From Promicromonospora sukumoe (GTDB lineage Bacteria > Actinomycetota > Actinomycetes > Actinomycetales > Cellulomonadaceae), in assembly GCF_014137995.1 (NCBI RefSeq), contig NZ_JACGWV010000002.1:558001-622000 (forward strand): a stretch of DNA of 64,000 nucleotides. Direction: 5' to 3'. The notes below the pieces were generated by a model that saw only the letters and a program-made list of their open reading frames with translations, was not told the DNA's origin and did no database searches. The position numbers were made by a program, and so were the translations under genes. This document shows positions 62,611-64,000 of the stretch, in pieces (the first letter of the stretch is position 1; each line of letters opens with the position of its first letter).

Positions 62611-64000
62611 TCAGCCGGCGCCGACCGGCTGGCGCAGACCCGCGTACCAGGCCTCGAGGCCGGCGGCCTCCACCGCCCGACGACGGTGCAGGTCCTCGGT
62701 CACCGCCGGCACCGGGCCCTCGACGAGAGTCCGCGCGAGCTGCTCGGGGCTCTCGTACGGAGCGGCCGGAAGCCCCTCGAACCATGCGGAGGAGGGCACG
62801 TGGACGCGCGCGCCGGACGCGAGCCCCTCGGCGACGACCCTGCTCAGCAGGGTCCGGGACCCGGGAGCGACCACGACCAGGTCGCGGGCCGCGGCCAGGA
62901 CCACGCCGTCGGCCACCTCGTGCGGGAAGAAGAGCATCGGCCGGTGGGTGACGTCGACCTCGCCCCGGCCGAGCGCCGCCTGGAGCTCGCCGTCGATCAC
63001 GCGGCGGGCGTGGCCGTTGGTCCGCATCCGGACGTCCAGGCCCGCGCCGGCGAGCGCGCGGACCATCGCGGACGCCTCACGCAGCGGCTCCTCGGCCAGC
63101 GTCCCGAGGGCGACCGTGACGACGCCGGGGTGCGAGGCGATCGTGGCTCGCGGTCCGGGCACGAACGCCGTGGGCAGGGACACGCCGGTGATGTTCCGGT
63201 CGACCGCGACGACGTGCTCGGCGTCGACGCCGCGCGGGCTCCAGACGGTCGCTCCCCCGAACGCGCTCTTCGCCGTCCGCTCGATGAAGTCGGCGTCGTA
63301 GGTGGCGAAGGGGGCCCGCGCGACCTGCTCGGGCCGGTCGACGACGACCACGACCTCCGGCGCGCGCAGCCCTGACCGGAGCCTCGGCAGGTAGGACAGC
63401 GCCGTCGGGTCGATGCACACGATGCGCTCCGCCTGGACGTCGTCGTCGTAGGCGAGGCCCTCGACGACGCCCGCGGCGATCATCCGCCGCACCGGCTCGA
63501 TGAAGTGCAGCTTGCGGCGCGGCTCGAGCGAGAAGCCCTCGAGGTGGACGAGCGCGATCCGTCGTGCCGGGTCGGCCGCGGCGAGCATCTCGACCCACTG
63601 CGCGGCGTCGCGCTCGCGGGGCTCGTCGGACCGCCAGTCGCCGAGCACCACCAGGTCGTAGACGGGGTGCGGCCGCTGCGTGATCTCGAACCGCCGCGGC
63701 GTGGGGAACGCGCGCTGCTCGCGCCCGAGGTACGGCGAGGCGCCGCGGCGCAGCTCGTCGTGCCAGGTGAGCATCGCGGAGCGGTAGAGCATGCGCGCCG
63801 GGTGGCGCCAGCCGCTGCGGAACTCGTCCCGCGACAGGGAGCCGGCGCTCATGCGCATGAACTGGAGCGTCGGCTGGAGGTCGATGGTCCGGCCGGGCAG
63901 GGCGGCGTCCAGGCGGAAGTGGAACTCCGTGTCCGCGGCCTTGCGCACGGGGTCGAACGAGCCGAAGTGCGGCCACACCTGCTCGCGGCGGAACATCAGG
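62611..64000 (-). CDS. Glycosyltransferase-related protein, C-terminal part (5' end outside the window)
   Basis: At least 463 codons; the reading frame continues past the right edge, so the ATG at 63996 is not necessarily a start. LMFRREQVWPHFGSFDPVRK with ADTEFHFRLDAA resembles the acceptor end of a GT2 catalytic domain, which then must lie mostly outside. The rest is a GT-B-like region with YDLVVLGDWRSDEP, RIALVHLEGFSLEPRRKLHF, YDADFIERTAKSAFGGATVW and LVVVAPGSRTLLSRVVAEGL. It is probably a multidomain surface glycan transferase. Specificity unknown. Confidence 0.65.
   Translation of the reverse strand, partial: LMFRREQVWPHFGSFDPVRKAADTEFHFRLDAALPGRTIDLQPTLQFMRMSAGSLSRDEFRSGWRHPARMLYRSAMLTWHDELRRGASPYLGREQRAFPTPRRFEITQRPHPVYDLVVLGDWRSDEPRERDAAQWVEMLAAADPARRIALVHLEGFSLEPRRKLHFIEPVRRMIAAGVVEGLAYDDDVQAERIVCIDPTALSYLPRLRSGLRAPEVVVVVDRPEQVARAPFATYDADFIERTAKSAFGGATVWSPRGVDAEHVVAVDRNITGVSLPTAFVPGPRATIASHPGVVTVALGTLAEEPLREASAMVRALAGAGLDVRMRTNGHARRVIDGELQAALGRGEVDVTHRPMLFFPHEVADGVVLAAARDLVVVAPGSRTLLSRVVAEGLASGARVHVPSSAWFEGLPAAPYESPEQLARTLVEGPVPAVTEDLHRRRAVEAAGLEAWYAGLRQPVGAG

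Overview
The window is very GC-rich DNA with strong third-position G/C bias, many GTG starts, ATGA/GTGA start-stop overlaps, few U-tracts after its hairpins and one LAATG-type (class E) sortase signal. This points to a high-GC Gram-positive actinobacterium. A Micrococcales/Promicromonosporaceae-like host is my inference from gene style; no marker gene here fixes the taxon. I see no rRNA, tRNA, CRISPR array, insertion sequence or prophage, and no gene-free stretch longer than about 210 bases.

Left part (1-29000): the start of an Nramp metal transporter is followed by two complete peptide/nickel-type ABC importer operons. The first (349-8102) carries a lipoprotein, two permeases, a gamma-glutamyltransferase, a fused double ATPase and a GntR/FCD regulator, with a GntR-like palindrome in front. 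The second (14136-21343) carries a lipoprotein, an M14-type peptidase, two permeases, a GbsR/MarR-like regulator and a fused double ATPase. Between them lie a GT61-type glycosyltransferase, a formylglycine-generating enzyme, an orphan ribbon-helix-helix protein, and a PaiB-like/amidohydrolase pair. The amidohydrolase gene carries an in-frame palindromic element. Then come a TPR-glycosyltransferase, two look-alike OafA-SGNH acyltransferases and a secreted subtilase.

Central part (29000-47700): this looks like a locus for making and decorating a surface glycan. A cysQ-cysD-cysN operon faces a tauE-cysC-sulfotransferase operon; together they can make PAPS, transfer sulfate and clear PAP. No cysH or cysI lies beside them. 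Next are a TagGH/Wzm-Wzt-type ABC exporter, a sialyltransferase-like gene, a second glycosyltransferase-like gene, a sortase-anchored protein, a GT2 enzyme, neuB without its usual SAF domain, and neuA fused to a HAD phosphatase domain.

Right part (47800-64000): a TPR-polysaccharide pyruvyltransferase, a third acyltransferase group member, UDP-glucose dehydrogenase with a double-palindrome promoter, a polysialyltransferase-family protein, a GT2 enzyme, another OafA-SGNH acyltransferase, a PGRP/amidase-family secreted protein divergent from a SpoIID-domain protein, a small membrane/coiled-coil protein and a truncated glycosyltransferase.

Taken together, the genes can be read as a pathway for an acidic surface polymer with nonulosonic acid, uronic acid, pyruvate, acyl and probably sulfate groups, exported by an ABC transporter. 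The sulfation-plus-nonulosonate combination in a Gram-positive is the most unusual aspect. Five OafA-SGNH acyltransferases and several 14-24 bp perfect hairpins are further notable features.
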